NCBI GenBank assembly: GCA_044439985.1 | Contig: JBITAG010000127.1 | Coordinates: 1-31,493 of the forward strand | Source: JAJRXR01 sp044439985 | Lineage (GTDB): Bacteria; Planctomycetota; Phycisphaerae; Phycisphaerales; UBA1924 | Direction: 5' to 3' | Length of the DNA: 31,493 nucleotides | Shown here: positions 7,520 through 16,285 of the stretch, piece after piece | Layout: each line of letters begins with the position of its first letter | Numbering within the stretch: the stretch's first letter is position 1 | Translations under genes and position numbers: made by a program | Notes under the pieces: generated by a model | The model's database searches: none | Seen by the model: the letters and a program-made list of their open reading frames with translations, nothing else | Told to the model about the DNA's origin: nothing

Positions 7520-9010
7520 TCACGGGCGGATCTGGCGGCGGAGATCGTTGAGGACGCGTTCGACCTGGGTCGAGGTGAACTTCCGCCATGTCGGATCCAT
7601 CTCCGCGATCAGCACGCCCAGATCCAGCTCCTGCGCCTGGCGCGTCAGGTGGTCGAAGCGGGCGACATCGCGCTTGAACTCCTCGAGGGCCCGGATCGCG
7701 GGGCGGACGTACTCGGCGGCCTCGTACCGGGCCAGGGACGAAAGAACGATGGCCGACTGGGCCTCGATCTTGCTCATCATCTCCTTGCACGCCTGGCTCC
7801 AGTGCTCGGTCAGCTCGTACCCCGCGGGCCCGGCGCTGTCCCACTCGTCGTATCCGAGCACGCCCAGATAGGCGTCGGCGTCGTCGCTCTCGAGCCTGGG
7901 GGCGATGCCGTACGTCTCCGCCTGGATCGCCGTGAGCGTGAGGATGCTCTCGGGGGTGTCGAGGGGCACGACATCGTCGAAGCGTCTGGCGGGCGGGGGC
8001 GCCGAGCCGCGCAGCTCCCATTCCCGCTCACCCTCGGGGAGCACGGCGTAGAGGGCCTGGTCCGAGATCATCATCGCCCGGACGACGTGCCCGGAGTGTC
8101 CGTTCTCCTCCGCCTGCGAGACCAGCTCCGCCATGCGGATGGAGTTCATCTTCAGGTCCACCTCCGCCGAGCCGGTGTCCGCGTCGATGCGGAAGGCGAC
8201 GGCGCCCCCGAACCCGCTGCGCGGGGCCATCGCGATCGTGTCGCACGCGAAGCTCGGCCAGATCGAGGCGCTGATCGAACGCTCAATCAGCGCATGGAAC
8301 TTGAGCGAGCCGCGGTACTCGTTCATCAGCTCGACGATCCGCTCGGCCGACCAGACCGCCCCGCCGGGGGACTCGATGCGGAAGAGGACGTCGGTGACAC
8401 CGTTCTCCTGCGCCCAGAGCAGCGCCTCGCCGACGCCCTTCGGGTAGATGTCCTCCCCGAACGTTCCCCGCAGGGGGACTTCAAGATACATCGGGACGCC
8501 CGGGCGTTTGGTTGGCGCGGGCGTGACGTGCAGCCCGCGGGTGCGCGCCGCGCTCGCGGAGCTGGTGAACTCGCGAAAGCCGTCCTCCTCCACCTCCGAC
8601 GGCGCGGGGTCAGCGCTCGGCGCCACGTCGAGGTCCTTCTTCGCTCTCCTTTCGACCTTCGCCGCTTTCCGGGGCAGCTCGCTGGGGGTGGGCGTGTCGG
8701 TCTCCGGGCGCTCGGGCTCAACGCTCTCCGGCTCGGAGGGCCTTTCCTCCTCCGGCGCGTCCTCCTCGGTCTTCTCGATCCGGGCGACCTCACCCATCCG
8801 CAACTCGACCACCGTCGGGATGTTGTGGAGCGTCGTCTTGATCCTGATCTTCGAGACCGTCCGCTCGACGATCGTGCCCACGTACCGACGTCCGGCGGTG
8901 GTGATGATGACGTCCTCGGCGTGCGCCAGTCCCCCCCCGAGCAGGCCGCAGAGCGCGATGAGCAGGGGCAGACGATGGGCCCTCGGACCGGACGGACGCT
9001 GGCGGGTCAT
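7520..9010 (-). CDS. Secreted ClpP/NfeD-like serine protease-fold protein
   Basis: A protein of 496 residues. The start at 9010 has AAGGAG (9018-9023) seven bases upstream and gives a clear signal peptide: basic MTRQRPSGPRAHR, a Leu-rich core, and cleavage after about LAHA (residue 31). Residues about 32-82 form a small beta-rich module (VIITTAGRRYVGTIVER), like the short barrels often placed at the front of planctomycetal envelope proteins. An acidic, Pro-rich linker follows (82-145). Residues about 173-330 resemble the ClpP/crotonase fold of NfeD and SppA proteases: LFRIESPGGAVWSA, then RSISASIWPSFACDTIAMAP, where Ser 247 or 249 would be the nucleophile, then GFGGAVAF. The carboxy-terminal 150 residues are helical and unrecognised. 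Proteolytic activity is inferred and no substrate can be named. It is divergent from mnmG across a 154-base gap. Confidence 0.65.
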   Translation of the reverse strand: MTRQRPSGPRAHRLPLLIALCGLLGGGLAHAEDVIITTAGRRYVGTIVERTVSKIRIKTTLHNIPTVVELRMGEVARIEKTEEDAPEEERPSEPESVEPERPETDTPTPSELPRKAAKVERRAKKDLDVAPSADPAPSEVEEDGFREFTSSASAARTRGLHVTPAPTKRPGVPMYLEVPLRGTFGEDIYPKGVGEALLWAQENGVTDVLFRIESPGGAVWSAERIVELMNEYRGSLKFHALIERSISASIWPSFACDTIAMAPRSGFGGAVAFRIDADTGSAEVDLKMNSIRMAELVSQAEENGHSGHVVRAMMISDQALYAVLPEGEREWELRGSAPPPARRFDDVVPLDTPESILTLTAIQAETYGIAPRLESDDADAYLGVLGYDEWDSAGPAGYELTEHWSQACKEMMSKIEAQSAIVLSSLARYEAAEYVRPAIRALEEFKRDVARFDHLTRQAQELDLGVLIAEMDPTWRKFTSTQVERVLNDLRRQIRP

Positions 9011-9164
9011 CACGAAACTCCTTGGCTTCTTCCGGACAGAGGGGATCGGGGGCACGCCGGGCGTCGGGGGAACGAGCGTTCCTGCGAGGCAGGATACCGG
9101 CGACCGACCGGGGGACCAAACGACCGCTGAACGCCCCTTCTCATCTGAGGGGTACGATTCTCCG

Positions 9165-11084
9165 ATGAGCCGGTTCGATGTCATCATCATCGGGGGCGGG
9201 CACGCGGGCGCCGAGGCCGCGTGGGCCGCGGCCAACCTCCTGCCCGAACAGGGGCGGGTGGCCCTGATCACCACCGACCCCGCGAAGATCGGCGTCATGA
9301 GCTGCAACCCCGCGATCGGGGGCCTGGCCAAGGGGCAGCTCGTGCGTGAGATCGACGCCCTCGGGGGGCTCATGGGACTGGTGGCGGACGCGACGGGGAT
9401 CATGTTCAAGGTCCTCAACCAGTCGCGCGGTCCGGCGGTGCGCGGCCCGCGATGCCAGAGCGACAAGCACGCCTACGCCCGGGGCGTGCGGACCCTGATC
9501 GAGTCGCGCCCCGAGATCGAGATCATCCGGGGCATGGTCGGGCGTGTCCTGACCGAGACGGTCCCGGGTTCGACGCGCCGGCGGGCGACGGGCGTCGAGC
9601 TTGCCCCCGAGGAGGACGCGCGCCGGACCGTGACGCTCAGCGCCCGCGCCGTGGTCCTCACCACCGGCACCTTCATGCGGGGCCTGATGCACACCGGGGA
9701 GACACGCACCCCCGGCGGGCGGGTCGGTGAGCAGGCCGCCACCTCGCTCTCGCAGGATCTCGAGGCGATGGGCTTCGAACTCGGTCGCCTGAAGACGGGC
9801 ACGCCCCCCCGGCTCGACCGGACAACCATCGACTGGGAGGGGCTCGAGCCGCAGCACGGGGACGCATCGCCCACCCCCTTCTCGGATCTGACCCCGGTCG
9901 GGTGGGGCGTGGGGGGGCTCGCGCTCGAACGGTTCCCCCGGATCGAGCAGGTCGCCTGCCGCCAGACCCGGACCAGCCCGGAGGCGCACGAGACGATCCG
10001 GGCGAACCTGCACCGGGCGCCGATGTTCTCCGGACAGATCGAGTCCCGCGGCCCGCGCTACTGCCCGAGCCTGGAGGACAAGGTTGTGCGATTCGCCGAC
10101 CGCGAATCGCACGGGGTCTTCTTGGAGCCCGAGTCGCTCACCTGTCGCTCGGTCTACTGCAACGGGATCAGCACGAGCCTCCCGACGGATGTGCAGGACG
10201 TGATCGTGCGCACGATGCCGGGGTGTGAGCGGGCGGCGATCCTGCAGTACGGGTACGCCGTGGAATACGACTCCGTCCGCCCGCACCAGATCCGGGCGAC
10301 GGGGGAGACGAAGCTCGTTGAGGGGCTGTTTCTGGCCGGGCAGATCAACGGGACGAGCGGGTACGAGGAGGCGGCGGCGCAGGGGCTGGTCGCGGGGGTG
10401 AACGCCGCGCGGCGCGCGCGCGCCGAGGGCGACTGGACGCTCGGGCGGGACGAGGCGTACATCGGCGTCCTGATGGACGACCTGGTGACGCGCACGCCCG
10501 TCGAGCCGTACCGCATGTTCACCAGCCGGGCCGAGCACCGGCTGCTGCTGCGTCCCGACAACGCGCCCGATCGCCTCACCCCGGTCGCCAAGAGGCTGGG
10601 GCTGCTGGACTCGACCGAGCTGGGGCGACGCCGGCAAGAAGTCTTCGAGCGTCGGGGCGCGGCGCTCGGGCAGCTCCGGGCGTCGATCGATGGCGCAACC
10701 GTCGGGGGCGAGCCGCTCGAGCTGGCCCTGCGACGCCCGAGCGCGGACGTGCAGACCCTGCGCGACGCGCTCCCGGGCCTGCGTCTGGACGCGGGGGTGG
10801 CGCGCGGGGTCTGGGAGACGGCGTTCGCGGAGCGGATGTACGCCCCGTACGTCGAGCGTCAGCGAACGCAGATCCGACGCCAGCGGGCGTTGGAGTCGCG
10901 CCGCATCCCGGCGTGGGTGGCCGACCACCGGTTCGAGGGCCTGCGGGCCGAGGCGAGCGAGGCCCTCGCCCGGTTCCGCCCGGAGACGTTCGGGCAGGCG
11001 GGGCGTCTCGAGGGCGTGACCCCGGCGGACCTGAATCTGCTGAGTGTCCTGGTGGCGCGAGGCCCGGCGCAGGCATCCCCGTGA
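9165..11084 (+). CDS. mnmG: tRNA uridine-5-carboxymethylaminomethyl modification enzyme MnmG (GidA)
   Basis: A protein of 639 residues, the usual MnmG length. It is the FAD/NADH-dependent partner of MnmE that installs the cmnm5 group on wobble uridine 34 of certain tRNAs in the cytoplasm. The ATG at 9165 places the FAD-binding IIIGGGHAGAEAAW directly at the amino terminus; GAGGGG (9147-9152) is a distant ribosome site. Further family blocks are MSCNPAIGGLAKGQLVREID, NQSRGPAVRGPRCQSDKHAY, LKTGTPPRLDR, RPYCPSLEDK-like (GPRYCPSLEDKVVRF), ESLTCRSVYCNGISTSLP, GYEEAAAQGLVAGVNAAR and RMFTSRAEHRLLLRPDNA. The carboxy-terminal helical MnmE-binding region (YVERQRTQIRRQ to LLSVLV) is complete. Its in-frame extension upstream of 9165 is not coding. 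A reduced MnmE-like GTPase is encoded at 27578-28549. Confidence 0.96.
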   Translation: MSRFDVIIIGGGHAGAEAAWAAANLLPEQGRVALITTDPAKIGVMSCNPAIGGLAKGQLVREIDALGGLMGLVADATGIMFKVLNQSRGPAVRGPRCQSDKHAYARGVRTLIESRPEIEIIRGMVGRVLTETVPGSTRRRATGVELAPEEDARRTVTLSARAVVLTTGTFMRGLMHTGETRTPGGRVGEQAATSLSQDLEAMGFELGRLKTGTPPRLDRTTIDWEGLEPQHGDASPTPFSDLTPVGWGVGGLALERFPRIEQVACRQTRTSPEAHETIRANLHRAPMFSGQIESRGPRYCPSLEDKVVRFADRESHGVFLEPESLTCRSVYCNGISTSLPTDVQDVIVRTMPGCERAAILQYGYAVEYDSVRPHQIRATGETKLVEGLFLAGQINGTSGYEEAAAQGLVAGVNAARRARAEGDWTLGRDEAYIGVLMDDLVTRTPVEPYRMFTSRAEHRLLLRPDNAPDRLTPVAKRLGLLDSTELGRRRQEVFERRGAALGQLRASIDGATVGGEPLELALRRPSADVQTLRDALPGLRLDAGVARGVWETAFAERMYAPYVERQRTQIRRQRALESRRIPAWVADHRFEGLRAEASEALARFRPETFGQAGRLEGVTPADLNLLSVLVARGPAQASP

Positions 11085-11107
11085 TCGTGCAGAATGGACC
11101 GGTGGGC

Positions 11108-12850
11108 ATGACGACAACGAATCTGCTGACGCTTGGCGCCGGGGGCGCCCCGGGCGGCTCGATGGCCCTGGACCTGCTCCTGATCCTCGCCTGCGCCGGA
11201 CTGGTGGCCCTTGTCTTCGGGCGTCTGCGGATCGCGGTGATCCCCGGTTACCTCGTCGCGGGGGCGCTGATCGGTCCGCACGCGATCGGGCTCGTGGGCG
11301 ACGCCCACGAGATCGAGGGCATCGCCTCCCTCGCCACGGTCCTGCTCATGTTCGGTATCGGGATGCACCTGGACGCCTCCGTGTTGCGGCGCGGCGCCGG
11401 CTCGATCCTGACCATCGGCGTGCTGACGACCATCGCGACCGGGTCACTCATCGCCGCGGGGGCGAAGGCGTCGGGAGTCTCCGCGGGAGAGAGCATCGTC
11501 ATCGGGATGGCGATGTCGCTCTCCTCGACCGCGGTGGTGCTGCGCGTGCTCCAGCAGCGCCGGGAGTTGTTCACCGCCGCCGGTCGCGTCAGCCTGGGCG
11601 TGCTGCTCGTGCAGGACCTGATGGTGATCGCGATGCTCGCGGCGGTCCCGCTGCTCAACCAGGCCTCGGGCGAGATGCCCGACGTCAAGAGCGTGGACCC
11701 GGACGGGGCGATGATCGCCCTCGGGGACGCGGCGCTCTCGGTCGCGGGCGTGGTGGGGGTCGTGCTCATCGGGAAGCTCGTGCTCCCGCGCATCATGGTC
11801 GAGGCCGCCAAGTCGAGTTCCTCCGAGGTCATGCTGGTGATCGCCGCGGCCGCGGCGCTCGGGGCGGCGGTGGTGACGGCGATGTGCGGGCTCAGCGCGG
11901 AGCTGGGCGCGTTTCTCGCCGGGTTCCTGCTCGCCGGGACGCCGTTCCGGTACCAGCTCGCCGGGCAGATCTCCCCCCTGCGTGACCTCTTCATGGCGGT
12001 CTTCTTCACGACCGTCGGCCTGCGCGTCGATCAGCCCGAGCTGGCGAGCGCGTGGTGGAGGGTCGGCCTGGGCACGCTCGGCGTGATGGCGCTCCAGGGC
12101 GTGGTGATCGCCTCGATCGCGTGGGCGACGGGCGCCTCACCCATGATCGCCGCCCGGGCCGGCGCCTGGCTCGCCCAGGGCGGGGAGTTCTCGCTCGTGC
12201 TGCTCTCGGTCGCGGCGGGGGCGGGGGTGCTCGCCCCGGAGACCGAGAGCCTGACCATCGGCGTGATCGTCTGCACGCTCCTGCTCACGCCGGCGGTGAT
12301 CGGTCGGGCGGCGCTCGCGGCGAGGCTGGTCTCGGGGATCCCCATGGCGCCCTGGGGGGGGACGTCCCTGCGCGAGACCCCGGCGCTGCGTGACGCGGAC
12401 GATCCGGACGAGGACCACCCCGTGGTGCCGCGCGTCCTTATCGCGGGGTTCGGCCCGATCGGGCGGGCGTGCGCCGAGCGTCTGGAGCGGGCGGGCGTTC
12501 CCGTCGCGATCATCGAGCTCAACGCCAGGACGGTGCGCACGCAGCTCGAGCTTGGGCGGGCGGCGTACTACGGCGACGTGACGAACCGCGACGTGCTCGA
12601 GCACGCGGGGATCTTCGACGCGATCGGGGTTCTGCTCACCATGCCGGACGAGGAGGCGATGCTGCGCAGCGTGCGCACGATCCGGTCGATGCGTCCGGAC
12701 GTGCTCATCGCGGCGCGGGCGGGCGTCGTGAGCAAGTCGATGCAAGCTCGGGAGCTGGGCGCCGACGAGGTGATCGTCGAGGAGCTGGCCGGCGCCGAGC
12801 TGATGGCCCAGCGGGTGCTCGACCGGCTCCAGGAGAGCGATCGGGAATGA
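11108..12850 (+). CDS. KefB/KefC-type monovalent cation:proton antiporter with RCK/TrkA-N domain
   Basis: A protein of 580 residues from ATG 11108 (an in-frame GTG at 11102 is also possible), beginning 23 bases after mnmG. After a short Gly-rich start, residues about 20-405 form a CPA2-family membrane domain with some twelve hydrophobic segments: LDLLLILACAGLVALVFG, VIPGYLVAGALIGPHAIG, VLLMFGIGMHLD, GMAMSLSSTAVVLRVL, LLVQDLMVIAML, LGAFLAGFLLAGTPFR, and AWLAQGGEFSLVLLS. Residues about 440-560 are a cytosolic TrkA-N Rossmann domain with VLIAGFGPIGRACAERL binding nucleotide, then YGDVTNRDVLEHAGI. The predicted role is K+ or Na+ exchange for protons, gated by NAD(H) or a similar ligand. The ion and gating ligand cannot be read from the sequence. 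The gene ends one base from the convergent neighbour. Confidence 0.9.
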   Translation: MTTTNLLTLGAGGAPGGSMALDLLLILACAGLVALVFGRLRIAVIPGYLVAGALIGPHAIGLVGDAHEIEGIASLATVLLMFGIGMHLDASVLRRGAGSILTIGVLTTIATGSLIAAGAKASGVSAGESIVIGMAMSLSSTAVVLRVLQQRRELFTAAGRVSLGVLLVQDLMVIAMLAAVPLLNQASGEMPDVKSVDPDGAMIALGDAALSVAGVVGVVLIGKLVLPRIMVEAAKSSSSEVMLVIAAAAALGAAVVTAMCGLSAELGAFLAGFLLAGTPFRYQLAGQISPLRDLFMAVFFTTVGLRVDQPELASAWWRVGLGTLGVMALQGVVIASIAWATGASPMIAARAGAWLAQGGEFSLVLLSVAAGAGVLAPETESLTIGVIVCTLLLTPAVIGRAALAARLVSGIPMAPWGGTSLRETPALRDADDPDEDHPVVPRVLIAGFGPIGRACAERLERAGVPVAIIELNARTVRTQLELGRAAYYGDVTNRDVLEHAGIFDAIGVLLTMPDEEAMLRSVRTIRSMRPDVLIAARAGVVSKSMQARELGADEVIVEELAGAELMAQRVLDRLQESDRE

Positions 12851-12851
12851 G

Positions 12852-13766
12852 TCAGGCGCCCGTGTGCGGGAGCATCCGCAGCTCGTCGCGCAGGATCGCG
12901 GCCAGCTCGTAGTTCTCCGCGGCGAGGGCCTCGCTGAGGCGCTGCCGCAGTTCCGCCTTCTGGCTCACCGGGAGCTTGGGCACCAGCGCGTCACGCATGG
13001 ACTTGAGGGCCTGATACTCGCGGGAGGCCTCGAGGTCGGGCTCCCCCTCCTCGGCGTTGAAGTAGCTCCGCAACGCCTCGATCCCCTCGTCCAACGCCAC
13101 GACCGCCGCCTTCGGCTCAGAGTCCTTGAGCGCCTGCGAGGCGAGCGCCCGGGCGCGCATCATGAGGATGTAGGGGCGGAACTGCTCGAGGGCCTTCCGG
13201 TCCCCCTCCTCGATCGCGTGGTCGCGGCAGAGGTCCAGCACCCGCATGTTCCGGGTCGTGTCGCGGATGACCCCGTCGTAGTCCTCCAGCACGAGCAGGG
13301 CCACGTACCGGTGGTAGTACTGGAGGGCCTCTTCACGCAGCGCCCGGCAGTCCTCCGGGGTGAGGAAGCGGGGTCCGTCCTCCTGATCGGGGTCGAAGCC
13401 CGCCGGTGGGGGGTCCAGCTCGAGCGGATCGGGTCCTTCGGGCTCCTCCCCCGGTGTGGGGGTGGGGGGCTGCTGGAGGTCGGGCTCGAGGTGATCGCCC
13501 ATGGGGGCGCCGGGCGGCGGGGGTGGGGGGGAGTCGACGCCCGTCTGGAGGATCTGATCGAGGCGAGCCTCCTGGTATTCGAGGAGGGAGCCGAAGCCGT
13601 GGGGGGAGATCCCGTCGGGGCGACCCTCGGAGCGCATCTGGAGGAAGCCCAGATCGAGGCGGACCTGGATGATGGGCTCGCCGTCGGCGCCCCGGATGAG
13701 CCGGACGTTGATCTTGCCCGGCTCGTAGGGCCATTCGTTGAGGAGTTCGGTAAGGTCGCGTTCCAT
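12852..13766 (-). CDS. UVR-motif (UvrB/UvrC motif) protein with proline-rich linker
   Basis: A protein of 304 residues starting MERDLTELLNEWPYEPGKIN. The conserved-looking amino-terminal domain (about 1-70) contains VRLIRGADGEPIIQVRLDLG and LQMRSEGRPDG. A Pro-rich, acidic linker (about 80-130) follows. Then comes a helical region of tetratricopeptide character (EALQYYHRYVALLVLEDYDG, RMRARALASQAL-like), and the last 35 residues are a UVR motif (RQRLSEALAAENYELAAILR), the coiled hairpin that lets UvrB, UvrC and McsA/Clp adaptors bind partners. No nuclease or ATPase domain is present, so it is not UvrB or UvrC. I chose this start because longer in-frame extensions run into the promoter region of the divergent sigma factor gene. 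Function unknown; an adaptor role is inferred. Confidence 0.7.
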   Translation of the reverse strand: MERDLTELLNEWPYEPGKINVRLIRGADGEPIIQVRLDLGFLQMRSEGRPDGISPHGFGSLLEYQEARLDQILQTGVDSPPPPPPGAPMGDHLEPDLQQPPTPTPGEEPEGPDPLELDPPPAGFDPDQEDGPRFLTPEDCRALREEALQYYHRYVALLVLEDYDGVIRDTTRNMRVLDLCRDHAIEEGDRKALEQFRPYILMMRARALASQALKDSEPKAAVVALDEGIEALRSYFNAEEGEPDLEASREYQALKSMRDALVPKLPVSQKAELRQRLSEALAAENYELAAILRDELRMLPHTGA

Positions 13767-14065
13767 GCGTCGGAGACGGTCTCGGGTGGAAAAACGTGGA
13801 AAGGTACACCGGCTGGGAGGGCTGGCCACCGAATTCTGAGAATCTCGACGAGATTTTTGACATTCCCCGCCAAGCGATCCAGTTGTCCCAGACCATCGGC
13901 GAAAGGCCCCAAAAACCCCGGTGAAAGGGCCAGAGATTGAGCGGAAAAGTCTGGCAACCGATGAACCAGAGCGGCTATGCTCGCGGATGTAGGACAGAGA
14001 ATTCGGGCGTTGGCCCGGAGAGATAGATCCCGCGGTGAAGACTGCGGAAAGGTGGGTAGGAAATC

Positions 14066-15031
14066 GTGAGCCGTTCACTTGGTCAGCCGACCCGGGCAAG
14101 GGGTCTGCAGTCAGATCTGCAGGTGTACTTGCGTGAAATCAACCGTGTGCCGCTTCTCACTGCAGAGGAGGAGCGCGAACTCGGTTGGGCCATCATCAAC
14201 GACAACTGTCCCGTCGCGAGGGAACGGATGATCCGTTCCAACCTGCGGCTGGTGGTGTCGATCGCGAAGAACTACACGGGGCGAGGGCTGCCGTTGACCG
14301 ACCTCATCGAGGAAGGCAACATCGGGCTGCTGCGCGCCGTGGAGGGCTTCGACCCGGCGCAGGGCGCCAGGTTCAGCACCTACGGGTCGTGGTGGATCAA
14401 ACAGGGCATCAAGCGGGCGCTCATCAACGCGACCCAGCCGATCCACATCCCGGCCTACATGGTCGAACTGATCGCCAAGTGGAAGCAGGCGTCGCGCAAG
14501 CTCGAGGCTGAGCTGGGTCGTGCGCCCTCCATCGAAGAGCTGGCCGAGCACATGGAGCTGCCGGTCAAGAAGGTCAAGATCATCAAGCGCGCCGTCAAGG
14601 CGTTCAAGACGCCCAACCAGGAGCCGACGAACTCGGACGGCGATCTGGTGGGGCTGGGCGAGCTGATCGCCGACGAACGCGTCGGCACCCCCGACGATCG
14701 GACGCTCCACGCCGAGGAACTCAACATCCTCCGGAACCTGATGGAGACGATCGACGACCGGGAGGCGACGATCCTGCGCCTCCGGTTCGGCCTCGACGGG
14801 CAGGAGCCGCTGACGCTCAAGCAGATCGCCGACCAGGTGGGCATCTCCCGCGAGCGGGTGCGTCAGATCGTCGAGGAGGCGCTCGAGCGTCTCCACGAGC
14901 GTCTGACCGACGACAAGCCGAGCCGGTTCTTCCGGCGTGACCCGGAGCCGCTCCAGGACGACCGGCGGAACGAGTCGGCGCCCGTGCGCCGGATCGGGGA
15001 CGTCGGGCGGACTTCCGCCGCGGCGGGCTGA
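14066..15031 (+). CDS. RNA polymerase sigma factor, primary-type sigma-70 (RpoD/SigA-like)
   Basis: A protein of 321 residues. The GTG at 14066 is preceded by GTAGG (14056-14060), five bases away. Region 1.2 is SDLQVYLREINRVPLLTAEE. Region 2 has NLRLVVSIAKNYTGRGLPL, DLIEEGNIGLLRAVEGFD and the -10-recognising FSTYGSWWIKQGIKRAL. Region 3 begins IPAYMVELIAKWKQ and includes APSIEELAEHMELP. Region 4 has ILRLRFGLDGQEPLTLKQIA and the helix-turn-helix VGISRERVRQIVEEALERL. There is no region 1.1, so it is shorter than E. coli RpoD and resembles SigA of short-form bacteria or a group 2 sigma. The tail after residue 285 (RRDPEPLQDDRRNES and onward) is a non-conserved extension. The 299-base upstream gap shared with the UVR-motif gene should hold both promoters, but I see no convincing -35/-10 pair. 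Confidence 0.93.
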   Translation: MSRSLGQPTRARGLQSDLQVYLREINRVPLLTAEEERELGWAIINDNCPVARERMIRSNLRLVVSIAKNYTGRGLPLTDLIEEGNIGLLRAVEGFDPAQGARFSTYGSWWIKQGIKRALINATQPIHIPAYMVELIAKWKQASRKLEAELGRAPSIEELAEHMELPVKKVKIIKRAVKAFKTPNQEPTNSDGDLVGLGELIADERVGTPDDRTLHAEELNILRNLMETIDDREATILRLRFGLDGQEPLTLKQIADQVGISRERVRQIVEEALERLHERLTDDKPSRFFRRDPEPLQDDRRNESAPVRRIGDVGRTSAAAG

Positions 15032-15065
15032 CCCGGACGGGCCGGCTTCATCCTGACTCTCTCCT

Positions 15066-15094
15066 GCGGGGCGTCTCTGTTCGGGACGCCCCGC
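15066..15094 (+). terminator. Hairpin terminator after the sigma factor gene
   Basis: GCGGGGCGTCTC (15066-15077) pairs with GGGACGCCCCGC (15083-15094) around TGTTC, a 12-bp stem with one wobble. It lies 35 bases after the sigma factor stop and 105 bases before thioredoxin reductase. No T-run follows, so termination may be partial. Confidence 0.55.
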
Positions 15095-15198
15095 TCGCTG
15101 CGCACTCCGGGCGCCCGGTGTAGGATCGCTCCCCGCCCCGGAATACCGCCCCGGGGGACGGGGGTTGGGCGGGAAGTCCCCAAGCGAAAGGACGCCTG

Positions 15199-16203
15199 TT
15201 GAGCGATACGGACGTGAAGAAAGTGGTGATCATCGGTTCCGGCCCGGCGGGCTGGACCGCGGCGATCTACGCGGCCCGGGCCGGGCTCGAGCCCGTGGTC
15301 TACGTGGGCGTGCCCAAGCAGGACCCCGGGCCGGTTCTCCCGGGCGGGCAGCTCATGCTCACGACGGATGTCGAGAACTACCCCGGCTTCCCGGAGGGCG
15401 TCTCCGGCCCCGAGATGATGGGCATGTTCCAGAAGCAGGCCGAGCGGTTCGGCGCCCGGATCGTCGGGGAGGACATCGAACAGTGCGACTTCCACCCCGA
15501 GGGGAGCTTCCACACGCTGCACACCTCCGGCGGGGAGAGGGTGAAGGCCCACAGCGTCATCATCGCCACCGGCGCCACCGCCAACTGGCTGGGTCTGGAG
15601 AGCGAGATGCGCCTGGCCACCACGGGCGGGGGCGTGAGCGCCTGCGCGGTCTGCGACGGCGCCCTGCCCATGTTCCGCGACCAGCCGCTCGCGGTGGTGG
15701 GGGGCGGGGACACCGCGATGGAGGAGGCCCACCACCTGACCAAGTTCGCCAGCACCGTCTACGTCATCCACCGACGGGACGAGCTGCGCGCCAGCAAGAC
15801 CATGCAGGACCGCGTGCTCTCCAAGGACAACGTCGAGATGGTCTGGAACGCGGTCGTGGAGGAGTGCCTGAGCGAGAAGGACCAGTTCGGCTCGGACAAG
15901 CTCACCGGCGTCCGCCTGCGGGACACCCGGACGGGCGAGGAGCGCGTGCTCGAGGTCAAGGGTCTGTTCATCGCGATCGGGCACACGCCCGCCACCAGGT
16001 TCCTCCAGGGCAGCGGGCTGAAGTTCGACGACGCGGGGTACCTGCTCCTCCCGGGGCGGTCGAGCCGGACGAACATCCCGGGGGTGTACGGCGCCGGGGA
16101 CGTGGCCGACGCGACCTATCGCCAGGCGATCACCGCGGCGGGCATGGGCTGCCAGGCGGCCCTGGACGCCGAGCACGACCTGGGTGAGCGCGGGCTGCTC
16201 TAG
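15199..16203 (+). CDS. trxB: Thioredoxin reductase
   Basis: A protein of 334 residues; the low-molecular-weight flavoenzyme that passes electrons from NADPH to thioredoxin in the cytoplasm. The start is TTG at 15199, supported by AAAGGA (15187-15192) six bases upstream and by the FAD-binding VVIIGSGPAGWTAAIYAARA, which then begins about residue 8. Other family marks are GGQLMLTTDVENYPGFPEG, the redox-active CAVC in GGGVSACAVCDGA, the NADPH-binding VVGGGDTAMEEAHHL with HRRDELRAS, and the carboxy-terminal GVYGAGDVADATYRQAITAA. All key residues are present. The convergent downstream gene encodes a secreted thioredoxin-like protein, so the two share a redox theme but not a transcript. Confidence 0.96.
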   Translation: MSDTDVKKVVIIGSGPAGWTAAIYAARAGLEPVVYVGVPKQDPGPVLPGGQLMLTTDVENYPGFPEGVSGPEMMGMFQKQAERFGARIVGEDIEQCDFHPEGSFHTLHTSGGERVKAHSVIIATGATANWLGLESEMRLATTGGGVSACAVCDGALPMFRDQPLAVVGGGDTAMEEAHHLTKFASTVYVIHRRDELRASKTMQDRVLSKDNVEMVWNAVVEECLSEKDQFGSDKLTGVRLRDTRTGEERVLEVKGLFIAIGHTPATRFLQGSGLKFDDAGYLLLPGRSSRTNIPGVYGAGDVADATYRQAITAAGMGCQAALDAEHDLGERGLL

Positions 16204-16229
16204 AACGCGGCAATCCGGGGGCGCACGAA

Positions 16230-16260
16230 AGAGGGCGGAGCGTTGAACGCTCCGCCCTTT
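16230..16260. terminator. Bidirectional intrinsic terminator between trxB and the TlpA-like gene
   Basis: A 13-bp stem pairs 16230-16242 with 16248-16260 around TTGAA; it contains GGGCGGAGCG/CGCTCCGCCC. It is flanked by AAAGA on the left and TTTCTC on the right, so it can act on both strands. It lies about 30 bases from each of the two converging stop codons. Confidence 0.85.
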
Positions 16261-16285
16261 CTCAATGTCCGCGATCGGGAGTGGA

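Noticed and set aside
8448..9164. Amino-terminal extension of the mnmG reading frame by 239 codons
   Set aside because: The extension is antisense to the protease gene and Ser/Arg-rich. The FAD-binding motif sits at the very start of all MnmG proteins, which fits the ATG at 9165.
13841..13862. AATCTC-GAC-GAGATT followed by TTTT, and TTGACA at 13857-13862, upstream of the sigma factor gene
   Set aside because: The stem is only six base pairs with no gene ending before it, and no TATAAT-like hexamer lies 16-18 bases after the TTGACA. I could not support a terminator or a promoter here.
14066..15031. The sigma factor as the direct target of the RsbW-like protein encoded at 20876-21319
   Set aside because: The factor is of the primary type and the genes are neither adjacent nor cotranscribed. 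RsbW-type proteins normally control alternative sigma factors.
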